This document shows positions 41,742-49,989 of a stretch of 64,000 nt of DNA, piece by piece. The DNA lies in the NCBI RefSeq assembly GCF_030687395.1, contig NZ_CP117430.1, forward strand, positions 2,108,001 to 2,172,000. The letters are read 5' to 3'. The first letter of the stretch is position 1. Each line of letters opens with the position of its first letter. Source of the DNA: Pseudomonas wuhanensis (lineage in GTDB: Bacteria > Pseudomonadota > Gammaproteobacteria > Pseudomonadales > Pseudomonadaceae). The translations under genes were made by a program, and so were the position numbers. The notes under the pieces are model-generated. The model saw only the letters and a program-made list of their open reading frames with translations. It made no database searches and had not been told where the DNA came from.

Positions 41742-42541
41742 GCCTCCAACGGGTAGATAGTGGTCAATTCACCCGCGTCCGCAGCGATGGACTGATAGGC
41801 CGGTTCGGCCTGTTGTTCCAGGGCTGTGACGTGCAGGGGGTGGATAGTCGTTTGCTCGCCAGAATCACCGCCAACCGCCTCTCTGGCGGGATAGGCATGC
41901 TGTTCCAGCAACGTGGGTTGAAGCGGATAAAGCGTGGTCATTTCGGCGGTGACCGCGACACTCGCCGCGTCCCGAGCCGTGCAGGTGAGCTCCAGCAACG
42001 TGACGTGCAACGGGTAGATCGTAGTGACCTCGCCCTCGAGAACGCAGGCACCGAACCAGAGGGCGGCGGTGGTTTCCAAGCCAAAGGCGAGGCGGGTCAT
42101 GTGCCGGCTGACCGGCTTGGCGTCATCAATGAGCCGGGTCAGCTCCTGGTACATTTCTTCGGTGATACCGGTATCCAGAACCTCGACCTTCAGCGCAAAG
42201 GTGCCCGGCTCGCGCTCTGGTACGGTCTGCCACCATTCCTCCACCTCGATCAGGTAGCCCAGAGGCTCGACCACGCGGCGCAGTGCACCGAGGGTGCCTT
42301 TGCGCGCATGGATGTAGAACGACGCGCGGATAGCGGTGCGCTTGGCTGCGTCGGACCATCGAGGGTCCCAGCGATCAACCGAGAAAGCCCATGCCAGGTA
42401 GGGCAGCAGGTGCGGCGGGCACAGGTCCGGGTTGTACAGCTGGCGCAAAGGAATCGGCACGCGCTGGATGTCTGCCAAGGCTTGGGCGGCCTGGCGTTCT
42501 AGCGGGGTGACGTTGCGCGGGAGCAGGGCTTGAGCGGTCAT
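41738..42541 (-). CDS. I: P2 gpI-like baseplate protein with C-terminal repeats
   Basis: This 267-residue protein has residues 1-165 like P2 gpI: 'LLPRNVTPLERQAAQALADI', 'PHLLPYLAWAFSVDRWDPRW' and 'HARKGTLGALRRVVEPLG'. P2 gpI ends near residue 176, but here three 29-residue repeats and a partial fourth follow, starting at E171, E200, E229 and E258, each with the core 'TTIYPLHVTLLE'. The extension is absent from the classic protein and may mediate fibre attachment. Start and stop overlap J and H by short ATGA-type overlaps. Confidence 0.88.
   Translation of the reverse strand: MTAQALLPRNVTPLERQAAQALADIQRVPIPLRQLYNPDLCPPHLLPYLAWAFSVDRWDPRWSDAAKRTAIRASFYIHARKGTLGALRRVVEPLGYLIEVEEWWQTVPEREPGTFALKVEVLDTGITEEMYQELTRLIDDAKPVSRHMTRLAFGLETTAALWFGACVLEGEVTTIYPLHVTLLELTCTARDAASVAVTAEMTTLYPLQPTLLEQHAYPAREAVGGDSGEQTTIHPLHVTALEQQAEPAYQSIAADAGELTTIYPLEA
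41741..42031 (-). repeat. Three and a third 87-bp repeats coding the gpI extension
   Basis: The repeats begin at codons 171, 200, 229 and 258 of gene I, a strict period of 29 codons (87 bases). The DNA is diverged but the protein core (E-x-TTIYPL-x-x-T-x-LE) is kept, which indicates selection on the protein. Confidence 0.8.
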
Positions 42542-43452
42542 TACTCAACCCCCAGGGACAAATCGATATCCGTGCAAAAGGGGGCTTGGTAGGGGCTGGC
42601 AACGATGTCCCGCCAATCTTGCAGCACGACTTTGCGCACGCCTTCAACGTGCAGCGAGGCGTGCACGATGGATTCGGACACTTCAAGCCCGAGGCGACGT
42701 CGCTGGCTCACGAACTTCAGTAGGCTGGTCTTAGCCGCGGCAAGAGCAAGCTCGCTCTCGGGACCATTACTCAGCATGTAGAGCTTCGCTTTTACCTGGT
42801 AGTTGATGATATCGGCACCCTGAACGGTCAGTCGATCAGCGACCGGGCGGCGATCATCGTCACTCAGGTATGTCTTGACCGTGGCCAGCAGCGCAGGCGA
42901 GGCAGTACCGTCGCCGAGCAGCGATTGCACGATCACCACCACTGCGGCGGGTGCAGGGCTTTCGGCGGTTGCGTCAGCCACTTGGCCATCTGCCGAGCGA
43001 GCATGAAAGATGTAGCTGTTGCGGGAACCTGCAGTGCTCAGACCTTCCCAGGCCATTTGTGCACGCTCGCGCAGGCTGTCGTCACTCTCCATCACCCGAG
43101 GGATTGGCGGTATCGCGGATGGCCTGGCTTCCTGAACGACCAGGCGTGCGACGTTGTAATTCGCGGCGATGTTTTCGAGATCGGTGCCTTTGGCCAAGGC
43201 CAGCATGTTTGCAACGGACGCTTCATTCACACGCTGACGCCAGACAGTCTCGCGATAGGCGTTCTCCTCGAGCAGCTTGGTCAGCGGCTCCGACTCCAGC
43301 GTAAGGCGTGCAGCGATTTCGGCCTGTTCTTCGACTGGCCAGAGGCTGATGGCGTAGGCCTTGCGCTCGGCAAGGATCTGCTCGAAATCGATCTGTTCGA
43401 CGATCTGCGGGGCCGGCAGCTGAGCCAGGTCGATGGCGGCAAAGGTACTCAT
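42541..43452 (-). CDS. J: P2 gpJ-like baseplate protein
   Basis: This 303-residue protein begins MSTFAAIDLAQLPAPQIVEQIDFEQIL and contains 'ARLTLESEPLTKLLEENAYRE' and 'VMESDDSLRERAQMAWEGLSTAGS', the gpJ (baseplate wedge) pattern. I chose the ATG at 43452, overlapping the W stop; a 22-codon upstream extension has no family match. It lies in the V-W-J-I-H operon in P2 order. Confidence 0.92.
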   Translation of the reverse strand: MSTFAAIDLAQLPAPQIVEQIDFEQILAERKAYAISLWPVEEQAEIAARLTLESEPLTKLLEENAYRETVWRQRVNEASVANMLALAKGTDLENIAANYNVARLVVQEARPSAIPPIPRVMESDDSLRERAQMAWEGLSTAGSRNSYIFHARSADGQVADATAESPAPAAVVVIVQSLLGDGTASPALLATVKTYLSDDDRRPVADRLTVQGADIINYQVKAKLYMLSNGPESELALAAAKTSLLKFVSQRRRLGLEVSESIVHASLHVEGVRKVVLQDWRDIVASPYQAPFCTDIDLSLGVE

Positions 43453-43793
43453 ACGCTGGCCCCAAGCTGCAATGGGACGCTGAGATTTAGCGCCTCGTTG
43501 GTGTCGACACGGCTGCATTCGATGTCCATCACCGTCTGGCCTTGTAACGTGGCTCCTATGAATTGCACACGGCTGAGGGTAATTCGGGGTTCCCAGCGCA
43601 TCAGGGCCATGACGGTGGCGGCATAGGCGCGCAGACGGGTGATGTCATTGAACGGATGATCGACCAGCTCCGGCAGTAAGCTGCCGTACTCCCGACGCAT
43701 CACGCGGGTGCCGAGGCGAGTGGTCAGGATGTCGGTGGCCGACTGGACTATATGCTCGACGGTGTTGATTGCGGCGCCGGTTTCTCGGTTCAT
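43449..43793 (-). CDS. W: P2 gpW-like baseplate protein (gp25/lysozyme-like)
   Basis: This 114-residue protein belongs to the gp25-like baseplate family. It contains 'VEHIVQSATDILTTRLGTRVMRREYGSLLPELVDHPFND', whose final 'R.YG..L..L.D.P' is diagnostic. It overlaps V and J by four bases each, consistent with coupled translation. Confidence 0.93.
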   Translation of the reverse strand: MNRETGAAINTVEHIVQSATDILTTRLGTRVMRREYGSLLPELVDHPFNDITRLRAYAATVMALMRWEPRITLSRVQFIGATLQGQTVMDIECSRVDTNEALNLSVPLQLGASV

Positions 43794-44362
43794 TCCGGTT
43801 TTCCCGTCTTGCCACCGCCTGTCATCACGCCGCCGTGCGGGTGATTGACCAGGCTGATGTCTGCCGCGATCACGTCCTCCGATACGGTGACCTTACCGGT
43901 GATTTTCTGGTTGCCGGTCTGGGTGTAGTCGCCCTCATGGGTGATCGGGCCGACGATGTGGATGCCGCTGGTGCTGATCAGGTTGGTGGTGCCGCCTTCG
44001 GTCAGCGTGGCGTTAAGGTGGTGAGCGACGCTGTCGTACTCGATCACCGTGCCGTCGCGGTAGGTGCGGCGTTGCAGGCCTTCGCGGTCGCCGTTGGCCG
44101 GGATGTGGTCGCTGAACAGGCCGGTTAGGACGATGCCGTTACCGAGCTGGCCGGAAGGGCTGAACAGGATGACTTGCTCTTCGATGGTGGGCGGATTCCA
44201 CTCGCGGTCGGCGCCGGCTCTCGGGGCAATCCATGGCAACCAGCCGGTGGTCAGCGATCCGGTTTTGACTTGCACACGCGGGGGCTTCATCTGGACGGCA
44301 GCGATGGTGCCGAGGCGGATGAGGTTTTCAATCAGGCGGGCGAGGGTGGCTAAGTCGTTCAT
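43790..44362 (-). CDS. V: P2 gpV-like baseplate spike
   Basis: This 190-residue trimeric spike protein punctures the host outer membrane. The N-terminal OB-fold part reads 'ENLIRLGTIAAVQ' and 'TGSLTTGWLPWIAPRAG'. The C-terminal beta-helix-like region 'STSGIHIVGPITHEGDYTQTGNQKITGKVT' ends with 'VNHPHGGVMTGGGKTG', where the histidines are iron ligands in P2 gpV. The start at 44362 aligns with the family; a longer frame is rejected. A candidate activator dyad lies 49 bases upstream. Confidence 0.93.
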   Translation of the reverse strand: MNDLATLARLIENLIRLGTIAAVQMKPPRVQVKTGSLTTGWLPWIAPRAGADREWNPPTIEEQVILFSPSGQLGNGIVLTGLFSDHIPANGDREGLQRRTYRDGTVIEYDSVAHHLNATLTEGGTTNLISTSGIHIVGPITHEGDYTQTGNQKITGKVTVSEDVIAADISLVNHPHGGVMTGGGKTGKPE

Positions 44363-44410
44363 GAGGTAGATCTTGTGCGCTGCGCGCGTAGGAGCGCATC
44401 TTGCAAAGCT

Positions 44411-44429
44411 TGTATAGTCAGTCTTCACA
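44411..44429. promoter_or_regulatory. Candidate Ogr activator site upstream of V
   Basis: The dyad TGT-N13-ACA is centred 58 bases before the V start, which leaves almost no room for a leader if activation works from -55. Hence confidence is modest. Confidence 0.35.
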
Positions 44430-44560
44430 AACAATTTTTTTATTGAGATGGGTTCGCTTCAGGGCAGGTGTTTGTTTTGGTTATGGTCGAAAAGCGTCGC
44501 GTGATAGTGTATTGCTGAGTCGGTCTTTATATGGTTGTGTGATCTTGCGGGGTAAGGGAA

Positions 44561-45559
44561 ATGGATAAGCGTTACCAGGTTTTTGTCAGTTCTACTTACA
44601 AGGACTTAAAGGATGAGCGGCAGAGTGTAACCGAGACGTTGATGGGGATGGACTGTATACCTGCAAGTATGGAGTTATTTCCCGCTGCCGATGAGGAGCA
44701 GTGGGAGTTTATAAAGAAAATAATTGATGATTGTGATTATTATCTTTTGATTATAGGTGGTCGGTACGGCTCTCTAAGTCCGGATGGTATAAGTTATACC
44801 GAGAAGGAGTTCGATTATGCTGTGGAAAAGAGAATTAAAGTAGTTGCTTTGATCCATCGAAGCCCCAATAAGCTGTCATTTGAAAAATCAGAGGAGTCTC
44901 CTGAGGCGAGGGAAAAGCTTCAGGCTTTTCGTGAAAAGGTATCCACTGGAAGGTTAGTTGGATATTGGGACCAGGGTAGTGAGTTGGCAGGTCTAGTGGC
45001 CTTGAGCCTCGGTAAGACTATCAGGGCTTATCCTGCTGTGGGATGGATTCGCGCGAGCGAGGGCTCAAGTGAAGAACTTCTAAAGGAAATAAACGAGCTC
45101 CGCAAAGAAAATGAAAGACTGAATCAGGAATTGTCTCAAATCAAAGCTTTGAAGGAGACAGTTTACGATGTGCCTGATTTGGCAGGTTTTGACGACGTGT
45201 TTGAATTGCATGGGACATATTGGGATGGATTTGCGAGCTCTATCTGGAAAGTAAAGTTTACGTGGCGACAGATTTTTTACTACGTGTCGCCCTATTTGGT
45301 AGCTTCTCGCAGTGAGTCCTCTGTTAAAGAGGTTCTTCGTGACGCTGTTTGCTTTGCTAACGAGTATTTGGGTTCTGCTATGACTGAGTTAGAAGATCAG
45401 GACTTTCAAACCGTAGCGATTCAATTAAAGGCTCTTGGTGTTGTGAAGGTTGATGTTTCGAATTGTGTTGGTGGCGTAATTGACCCTTTGTGGACATTAA
45501 CAGGTGAGGGGGAAAAGCTTATGGTGGAGTTGCGGGCTGTCAGGAAGAGCGCTATTTAG
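44561..45559 (+). CDS. DUF4062 (TIR-like) accessory protein
   Basis: This 332-residue protein starts [23 protein letters not shown], the signature of DUF4062, a Rossmann-like domain related to TIR that extends to about 160 ('[17 protein letters not shown]'). A short coiled coil (about 180-205) and a distinct C-terminal domain with '[27 protein letters not shown]' follow. DUF4062 proteins are frequent in defence and signalling loci. The gene is AT-rich and inserted between late genes V and S on the opposite strand, with its own promoter region. It is probably expressed in the lysogen. Confidence 0.82.
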   Translation: MDKRYQVFVSSTYKDLKDERQSVTETLMGMDCIPASMELFPAADEEQWEFIKKIIDDCDYYLLIIGGRYGSLSPDGISYTEKEFDYAVEKRIKVVALIHRSPNKLSFEKSEESPEAREKLQAFREKVSTGRLVGYWDQGSELAGLVALSLGKTIRAYPAVGWIRASEGSSEELLKEINELRKENERLNQELSQIKALKETVYDVPDLAGFDDVFELHGTYWDGFASSIWKVKFTWRQIFYYVSPYLVASRSESSVKEVLRDAVCFANEYLGSAMTELEDQDFQTVAIQLKALGVVKVDVSNCVGGVIDPLWTLTGEGEKLMVELRAVRKSAI

Positions 45560-45621
45560 AGTTTAATAATGCAGGCGCTATGTGATCCGGAAACTCGCAG
45601 TAAAAGCGAGTTTTTGGGATG

Positions 45622-46083
45622 CTATTTATTAGTTAAGTGAAGCAGAAGGCCGTCGCGGATCAAGTCAAGATCCGCTTCGGTAAACCCTAAAACCTCCCGT
45701 TGATCGTACTTTATGTCTGGGGCACCACGCTCCGCACGATCTTTCATGCCGTACTGATGCACTCGGGCGATGCGCGCAATGCGGCCAGTGAAACCGACAC
45801 TGATGGCGGTGCCATCGCTCTGGACTTTGAGAAAGCTAGCCGTGCGTAGCTTTTTAAACATCTGAACCTTCCGCTTCACCCGTCCCTGTTTACCGCGCAG
45901 ATTGCGCTGCTTGCGCGGGGTGTACTTGCTGCCATCCGGGTTACGCTGGGCGTTCACTCGTTGCTGCTGGCTGCGACGCAATGTCTGACCGAGGCTTCGA
46001 GCAAGTCTGTTGCGTGATGCAGGCTCCAGCTGCCCGAGCAAACCGGCCGCCCAATCCTCCAGCGCTTCCAGTCTGTTAGTCAT
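45622..46083 (-). CDS. S: P2 gpS-like tail completion protein
   Basis: This 153-residue protein begins MTNRLEALEDWAAGLLGQLEPASRNRLARSLGQ, followed by the strongly basic stretch 'RRSQQQRVNAQRNPDGSKYTPRK' and 'IARVHQYGMKD', all typical of P2 gpS (phage virion morphogenesis family). It overlaps R by eight bases. Together with R it completes the tail for joining to the head. Confidence 0.92.
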   Translation of the reverse strand: MTNRLEALEDWAAGLLGQLEPASRNRLARSLGQTLRRSQQQRVNAQRNPDGSKYTPRKQRNLRGKQGRVKRKVQMFKKLRTASFLKVQSDGTAISVGFTGRIARIARVHQYGMKDRAERGAPDIKYDQREVLGFTEADLDLIRDGLLLHLTNK

Positions 46084-46555
46084 TCGGGACTACCCATTCA
46101 CTACCTGTGCCCTGGTCGCCGGGAATCCAACTCGGATCGAGAAACGCCGCGACTCGCTGAGGTTCACCAGGGTGTCTGAAGGTGGTTTTGCCTTCGGCGT
46201 CTTTACCTACGACCACGCGTTCAGTTAGCGGCAAGGTCAGACTGAGGTCCACCTTGCTGTTGTCGAGAATGTCGGCTTCGAACTGGATACCGGCGGCGGA
46301 CTTGTTCAGGTTTTCCAGCAGCTCGGATTGATGAACGCTGATCCAGCCGAGCAGGGGCAACATGACGTTGTCGGGGTGGCCGGCGAAGTCGGTGAGGATG
46401 ACTTGCAGGTCGAAGCTGTATTCGAACGAGAGGCTGGCCGCAGCAGTGCAACGGACTTTGCCGTTATCGATAAAGATCAGCAGCCGCTCGGGGTTGTGTT
46501 TGAGTTCGGCAACGGTGGCCAACAGGTGGGCGCGCAGGCTTTCGGGTTTGTTCAT
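46076..46555 (-). CDS. R: P2 gpR-like tail completion protein
   Basis: This 159-residue protein begins MNKPESLRAHLLATVAELKHNPERLLIFID and contains 'SLSFEYSFDLQVILTDFAGHPDNVMLPLLGWI', the gpR pattern. The ATG at 46555 overlaps the stop of the o-spanin gene. It is the last-but-one gene of the head/lysis/tail-completion operon. Confidence 0.92.
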   Translation of the reverse strand: MNKPESLRAHLLATVAELKHNPERLLIFIDNGKVRCTAAASLSFEYSFDLQVILTDFAGHPDNVMLPLLGWISVHQSELLENLNKSAAGIQFEADILDNSKVDLSLTLPLTERVVVGKDAEGKTTFRHPGEPQRVAAFLDPSWIPGDQGTGSEWVVPND

Positions 46556-46809
46556 GGGTTGGCCTGTTGATGCTGGTAGACCATGTCGACCTGACCCGCG
46601 CATTCCGCCCAGGCAGCCTCGACTCGGTCCTGGTCGTTGAGTTGGTCGCCGTTACTGCGCGGACTGGTCGCCGGCAGAGTGCAGGGCACTACGGCCGGAC
46701 AACCACTGACGATAAGCGTCGGCGCCGGTGAGGGTGGGCCGCTCGCGCAGCCGACGAGCAGCATCAGGCAAAGGCTGACCAGCCCAGTCGCGTAGTTCGG
46801 CATTTTCAC
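46552..46809 (-). CDS. o-spanin lipoprotein (Rz1/LysC-like)
   Basis: This 85-residue protein begins MKMPNYATGLVSLCLMLLVGC, a lipoprotein signal with lipobox LVGC. The mature part is proline-rich ('ASGPPSPAPTLIVSGCPAV'), as usual for outer-membrane spanin subunits. It lies largely inside the i-spanin gene in another frame, the classic nested Rz/Rz1 layout. With the i-spanin it fuses the two membranes at lysis. Confidence 0.85.
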   Translation of the reverse strand: MKMPNYATGLVSLCLMLLVGCASGPPSPAPTLIVSGCPAVVPCTLPATSPRSNGDQLNDQDRVEAAWAECAGQVDMVYQHQQANP

Positions 46810-47095
46810 GTTTCAGAGCCTCAATGGTGAGTTCGCGTTTTGCCAGGCCTTGGCGCAGCTGGTCCTGTTGGGTACGCAGGCTGGCCTGTGCGTCTCGTTC
46901 CTGTTGCAGGGTGTTTTGCAACGCGCTGGCGTTGGCGAGGTAACGCCTAGCTTCTTCCCGGGCGGTGTTGGCGTCCTTGGTTGCCAGCTCTGTGTTCTTG
47001 TCAGCAACGGTGACACGCAGTTCCTGGCTCCAGATCAACAACGTCAGAGCACCGAGCAGGGCCATGCCATACAGGGCCTGACGCAGGGAACTCAT
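46652..47095 (-). CDS. i-spanin (Rz/LysB-like)
   Basis: This 147-residue protein has an N-terminal membrane anchor, 'ALYGMALLGALTLLIWSQEL', and a long coiled coil ('REEARRYLANASALQNTLQQERDAQASLRTQQDQLRQ'), the form of an inner-membrane spanin. Its C-terminal half overlaps the o-spanin frame. The ATG at 47095 overlaps the stop of the preceding small gene by four bases. Confidence 0.87.
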   Translation of the reverse strand: MSSLRQALYGMALLGALTLLIWSQELRVTVADKNTELATKDANTAREEARRYLANASALQNTLQQERDAQASLRTQQDQLRQGLAKRELTIEALKRENAELRDWAGQPLPDAARRLRERPTLTGADAYRQWLSGRSALHSAGDQSAQ

Positions 47096-47298
47096 GCGCG
47101 GTACCAGCCGAGTTTGTTCATGGCGTCGACTTCCAGCTGCTGCACCGGACCGCGAATGATGATGACCTTGCGACCAGGCATCTGGATGTGTAGCGCGTCG
47201 CACAGCAGTTCCATGTCGTGCGGGTCGCTGTCTTCTGGCACCACCAGCAGATCGCCGTCCTGCACGTTCAATCGTTGCACCGCGTCGAAGTCGATCAT
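47092..47298 (-). CDS. Small lysis-cassette protein
   Basis: This 68-residue protein begins MIDFDAVQRLNVQDGDLLVVPEDSDPHDM and contains 'MPGRKVIIIRGPVQQL'. It overlaps the endolysin gene upstream and the i-spanin gene downstream, so it belongs to the lysis unit. There is no membrane segment; the function is unknown. Confidence 0.7.
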   Translation of the reverse strand: MIDFDAVQRLNVQDGDLLVVPEDSDPHDMELLCDALHIQMPGRKVIIIRGPVQQLEVDAMNKLGWYRA

Positions 47299-48137
47299 GC
47301 TGCCACCGCCTGACCACATCCGCAGTCGTCGTGTCGTTCGTAGGCGCGTTGGAGTTTGATGTCGTACAGGTTCCGCTGGTAGGCCGGCCCGTTGTAGAGC
47401 TTGGCGAACTCGACCCATTTGCGTCCCTTCAGTGTCTTGTGCAACGCCGGATCGGTTTCGATAAAGCGAACGAAGGCATCGAACTGCTGCGACTCGCCCG
47501 CACTCATCGCCACGACGAAATCCTGCACGCTGGCGTAGCCGAGGCGCTTCCAATGGAAGCCCATGATCTGGAACGCGCCCCAGGAAGCGGACTCCAGCGC
47601 GGCGGTGTCATCAATCAGGCGAGCGGTGGTCAGGCGTTGGTGTTCTGCGGTACCGCCAGCATAACCGCCCGCTTTCGGATTGACGATGGCTGGGTAGGTA
47701 CTGGCGAGCTGGTCAGCGTGGCGTTTGAGTTCAGCGGTGTCATCGCCTTCGTTTCGAACCTTCGAAAGCTGGCGGTACATGATGTGGCGTTCGAATAGGA
47801 TCACCGGCTTGCCGTTGTCGAGGAAACCCTTGCCCTTCGATTCGACTTCGTTGACTGCGTATACGCTGGCCAGAGGAACGTCGAGACGTTGCGCGGCGTT
47901 GACCAGGTCGGTGTTCTTCAGCAGTTGCTGGCAGTCATAGCCGGCGAGTGCTGCCTGCGTCTTATTGCCGGCGACACCATCAGCAACTAGGCCGACCTTG
48001 AGCTGATAAGCCCGTACGGCTGCCTCGGTGACGTCACCGTAATCGCCATCGACGGTTAGCGTTGCACCGTAATTGTTGAGATTTTTTTGAAGGGCGCGCA
48101 CCGCTTGCGAGCGGTCACCGTGGCGAAGTGTATTCAT
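47295..48137 (-). CDS. Endolysin: peptidoglycan-binding plus N-acetylmuramidase
   Basis: This 280-residue lysin has an N-terminal peptidoglycan-binding domain ('SQAVRALQKNLNNYGATLTVDGDYGDVTEAAVRAYQ', residues 10-60) and an N-acetylmuramidase domain (DUF3380 type, about 90-270). The likely catalytic glutamate is in 'AVNEVESKGKGFLDNGKPVILFERH'. It degrades the murein at the end of the lytic cycle. There is no signal peptide, so release relies on the holin upstream. The ATG at 48137 overlaps the holin stop. Confidence 0.92.
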   Translation of the reverse strand: MNTLRHGDRSQAVRALQKNLNNYGATLTVDGDYGDVTEAAVRAYQLKVGLVADGVAGNKTQAALAGYDCQQLLKNTDLVNAAQRLDVPLASVYAVNEVESKGKGFLDNGKPVILFERHIMYRQLSKVRNEGDDTAELKRHADQLASTYPAIVNPKAGGYAGGTAEHQRLTTARLIDDTAALESASWGAFQIMGFHWKRLGYASVQDFVVAMSAGESQQFDAFVRFIETDPALHKTLKGRKWVEFAKLYNGPAYQRNLYDIKLQRAYERHDDCGCGQAVAA

Positions 48138-48457
48138 AGCTGCTCTACCTTGCGGGTGAAAAACTTCCTTGCCGCAGCGCGTGTGCCTTCGACGCCCAGC
48201 AAGCCGATCACACCGCCGAAAAATGGCGCAGTCGATGCGGGAATACCCAGCAGTGACAAACCATGGCTGGCGGCAAGTGCTAAGGCGCCGCAAAGCGGGG
48301 CCTCGATTGCCATGCGGCGTAAAGTGCCACCGCCGTACATGATCCGAAGGGCCGCGATGATCAGAGCCAGGATGCCGGCGTAGAGGGTCGGCCAGTTTTG
48401 TTCGAGCCAGGCGGCGAGCCAGGCCCAGGTATCGGGACGTTCAGGCATGTGTTTCAT
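48134..48457 (-). CDS. Holin
   Basis: This 107-residue protein has three hydrophobic segments: 'NWPTLYAGILALIIAALRIMYG', 'APLCGALALAASHGLSLLG' and 'APFFGGVIGLLGVEGT'. A basic C-terminus follows. This is the form of P2-type (class I) holins, which make the membrane lesion that frees the endolysin. The ATG at 48457 (MKHMPERP) is favoured; a TTG nine codons upstream and an ATG three codons downstream are alternatives. Confidence 0.85.
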   Translation of the reverse strand: MKHMPERPDTWAWLAAWLEQNWPTLYAGILALIIAALRIMYGGGTLRRMAIEAPLCGALALAASHGLSLLGIPASTAPFFGGVIGLLGVEGTRAAARKFFTRKVEQL

Positions 48458-48502
48458 TCCATGGTCCAGTGTGGGTGGTTTCAAGGACGCGGTACGGGTG
48501 AG

Positions 48503-48715
48503 TCAGTCCCATAGGTTCACCATCTGCCGCTGTGGGGCGGTGGTTTGGGCTTCGGGCATTTGAACCGCCAGGCCATGGGGCAGCACCGGGCCGTGATCAG
48601 CCAGGCCAGGGTTCGCGTCGAGTACGGCTTCGGTCACGCCAGCGGTACGGCCGTAGTGACGCCAGCAGAGCGCGTCGACGGTGTCGTTTTGCTGGGCGCG
48701 AAGGGTCACTGCCAT
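48503..48715 (-). CDS. X: P2 gpX-like tail protein (LysM-like)
   Basis: This 70-residue protein begins MAVTLRAQQNDTVDALCWRHYGRTAGVTEAVLDANP, a LysM-like fold typical of gpX. It is a minor tail component. It overlaps the L stop by one base and precedes the lysis genes, as in P2. Confidence 0.92.
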   Translation of the reverse strand: MAVTLRAQQNDTVDALCWRHYGRTAGVTEAVLDANPGLADHGPVLPHGLAVQMPEAQTTAPQRQMVNLWD

Positions 48716-49176
48716 CAGATCAACTCCACCGTGGTACGGCCGAGGCCGAGAAAGTCGCGCACCGCCCAGCGCTGGTCGCGGCGCAATTCGTCGATGCTGG
48801 GATTGAGCTCGTCAGCGTTCTGGTTGCCGCTGTTGGTGGTGTCATAGGAGCGGTAGCGCTCGCAGATTTCCGCCCCAGTCGCGGCGTAGATAGCTCGCTG
48901 GTAGAGGTGGACGAACTGCGACACGTCTTTGACCTGTTCGGCCGGGACGTCGGCAAGGGTGGTGTAACCCTCGGTTTGTTTGGTACGACGCCACTCGGCG
49001 AGCTCGCGGTTGACGCTGATGGCGGCGGCAATGGTCGCGGTTTCCAGGCGGATTAGGGTGACGCTCGAATCAATCCTCAGCGTGCCGCGCACGTCATCCA
49101 GATCGATCGATGGCCAGAAAGGGTCGGTGTTTATGTGGCCGGTGGGGGCCGTGCCGCCCGCTACGAATCCGCTCAT
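48715..49176 (-). CDS. L: P2 gpL-like head completion protein
   Basis: This 153-residue protein begins MSGFVAGGTAPTGHINTDPFWPSIDLDDVRGTLRID, the gpL pattern, with 'RAIYAATGAEICERYRSYDTT' further on. It closes the head after DNA packaging. About 100 bases with no visible gene separate it from M. Confidence 0.92.
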   Translation of the reverse strand: MSGFVAGGTAPTGHINTDPFWPSIDLDDVRGTLRIDSSVTLIRLETATIAAAISVNRELAEWRRTKQTEGYTTLADVPAEQVKDVSQFVHLYQRAIYAATGAEICERYRSYDTTNSGNQNADELNPSIDELRRDQRWAVRDFLGLGRTTVELI

Positions 49177-49280
49177 GGAACTGCGCTCTGTTGTAGGTCG
49201 CCGGTGGTCGGGGCTTCACGTTCAGGAGGAGCGGCCTGATCGATCCGCCCCGAGCCGGCGGGGTGCGTGGGGACGCTCGG

Positions 49281-49979
49281 TTAGCCGCCTGGGGCGGTGA
49301 ATTTTTTGAGCAGGCGTTCGGCCCGCTCCAGATCCTTTTTGCCACCGCAGGCATCGTGCAGCTCGATGGCCTTCTTCAGCAGGTCGATGCCGGCTTGCAC
49401 TTGACCCGGTTGGCCGGGCTGTTCTTCGGTGACGCCTTCCAGCGTCGCGCGGCCGGTGGCCAGGAATAGCTTGGCGCGGGCCTGGTCGGGCATGTCTTCG
49501 GCGTCGGTCAGCTCGGCGGTGCGGTATAGGATGGCCAGGTCGAACGGTTCGCCGACCTTCTGTGCCTTGAATGCGGCGGTCGCTACTTCCTCCGCGACCA
49601 GGCAACCCAAGGTTCGGGCGAAGCGGTCGGGCATGACCATCTTGTGCTTCAGCACGTACTGGGCAATGTCGAGGCCACCGGTGAAGTCGCCGGCATCGAA
49701 GCGCCAGACCATGACGGTGGTCAGTACTTCGTCCTGGGCACCTTGACCGGCCTCCAGTACACCTTGCACGTAGGGCACGTAATCCGGCAGCAATTGGCGT
49801 TTGAGTTCGGCCTTGCCTTGGTTCGACTGCACCTGTTTCAGGCGCAGGCGGTCTTGCAGCAACTGATTGAGCTGATGCTCGTAGGCGGTGGCGCCGGCCA
49901 TGGTCTGGGTGGGTTCGGCTGCTGCCGCCTCGATGGCAGCAGTGACCCGTTGAAAGTGACGGCGGCAGGGGTTGGTCAT
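49281..49979 (-). CDS. M: P2 gpM-like terminase small/endonuclease subunit
   Basis: This 232-residue protein begins MTNPCRRHFQRVTAAIEAAAAE, the gpM start, and contains 'VMVWRFDAGDFTGGLDIAQYVL' and 'MPDRFARTLGCLVAEEVA'. In P2 gpM carries the nuclease that cuts cos. The C-terminal part ('LLKKAIELHDACGGKKDLERAERLLKKF') is helical. The cos candidate lies at 56740. Confidence 0.92.
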   Translation of the reverse strand: MTNPCRRHFQRVTAAIEAAAAEPTQTMAGATAYEHQLNQLLQDRLRLKQVQSNQGKAELKRQLLPDYVPYVQGVLEAGQGAQDEVLTTVMVWRFDAGDFTGGLDIAQYVLKHKMVMPDRFARTLGCLVAEEVATAAFKAQKVGEPFDLAILYRTAELTDAEDMPDQARAKLFLATGRATLEGVTEEQPGQPGQVQAGIDLLKKAIELHDACGGKKDLERAERLLKKFTAPGG

Positions 49980-49989
49980 GGTCGGCCCC

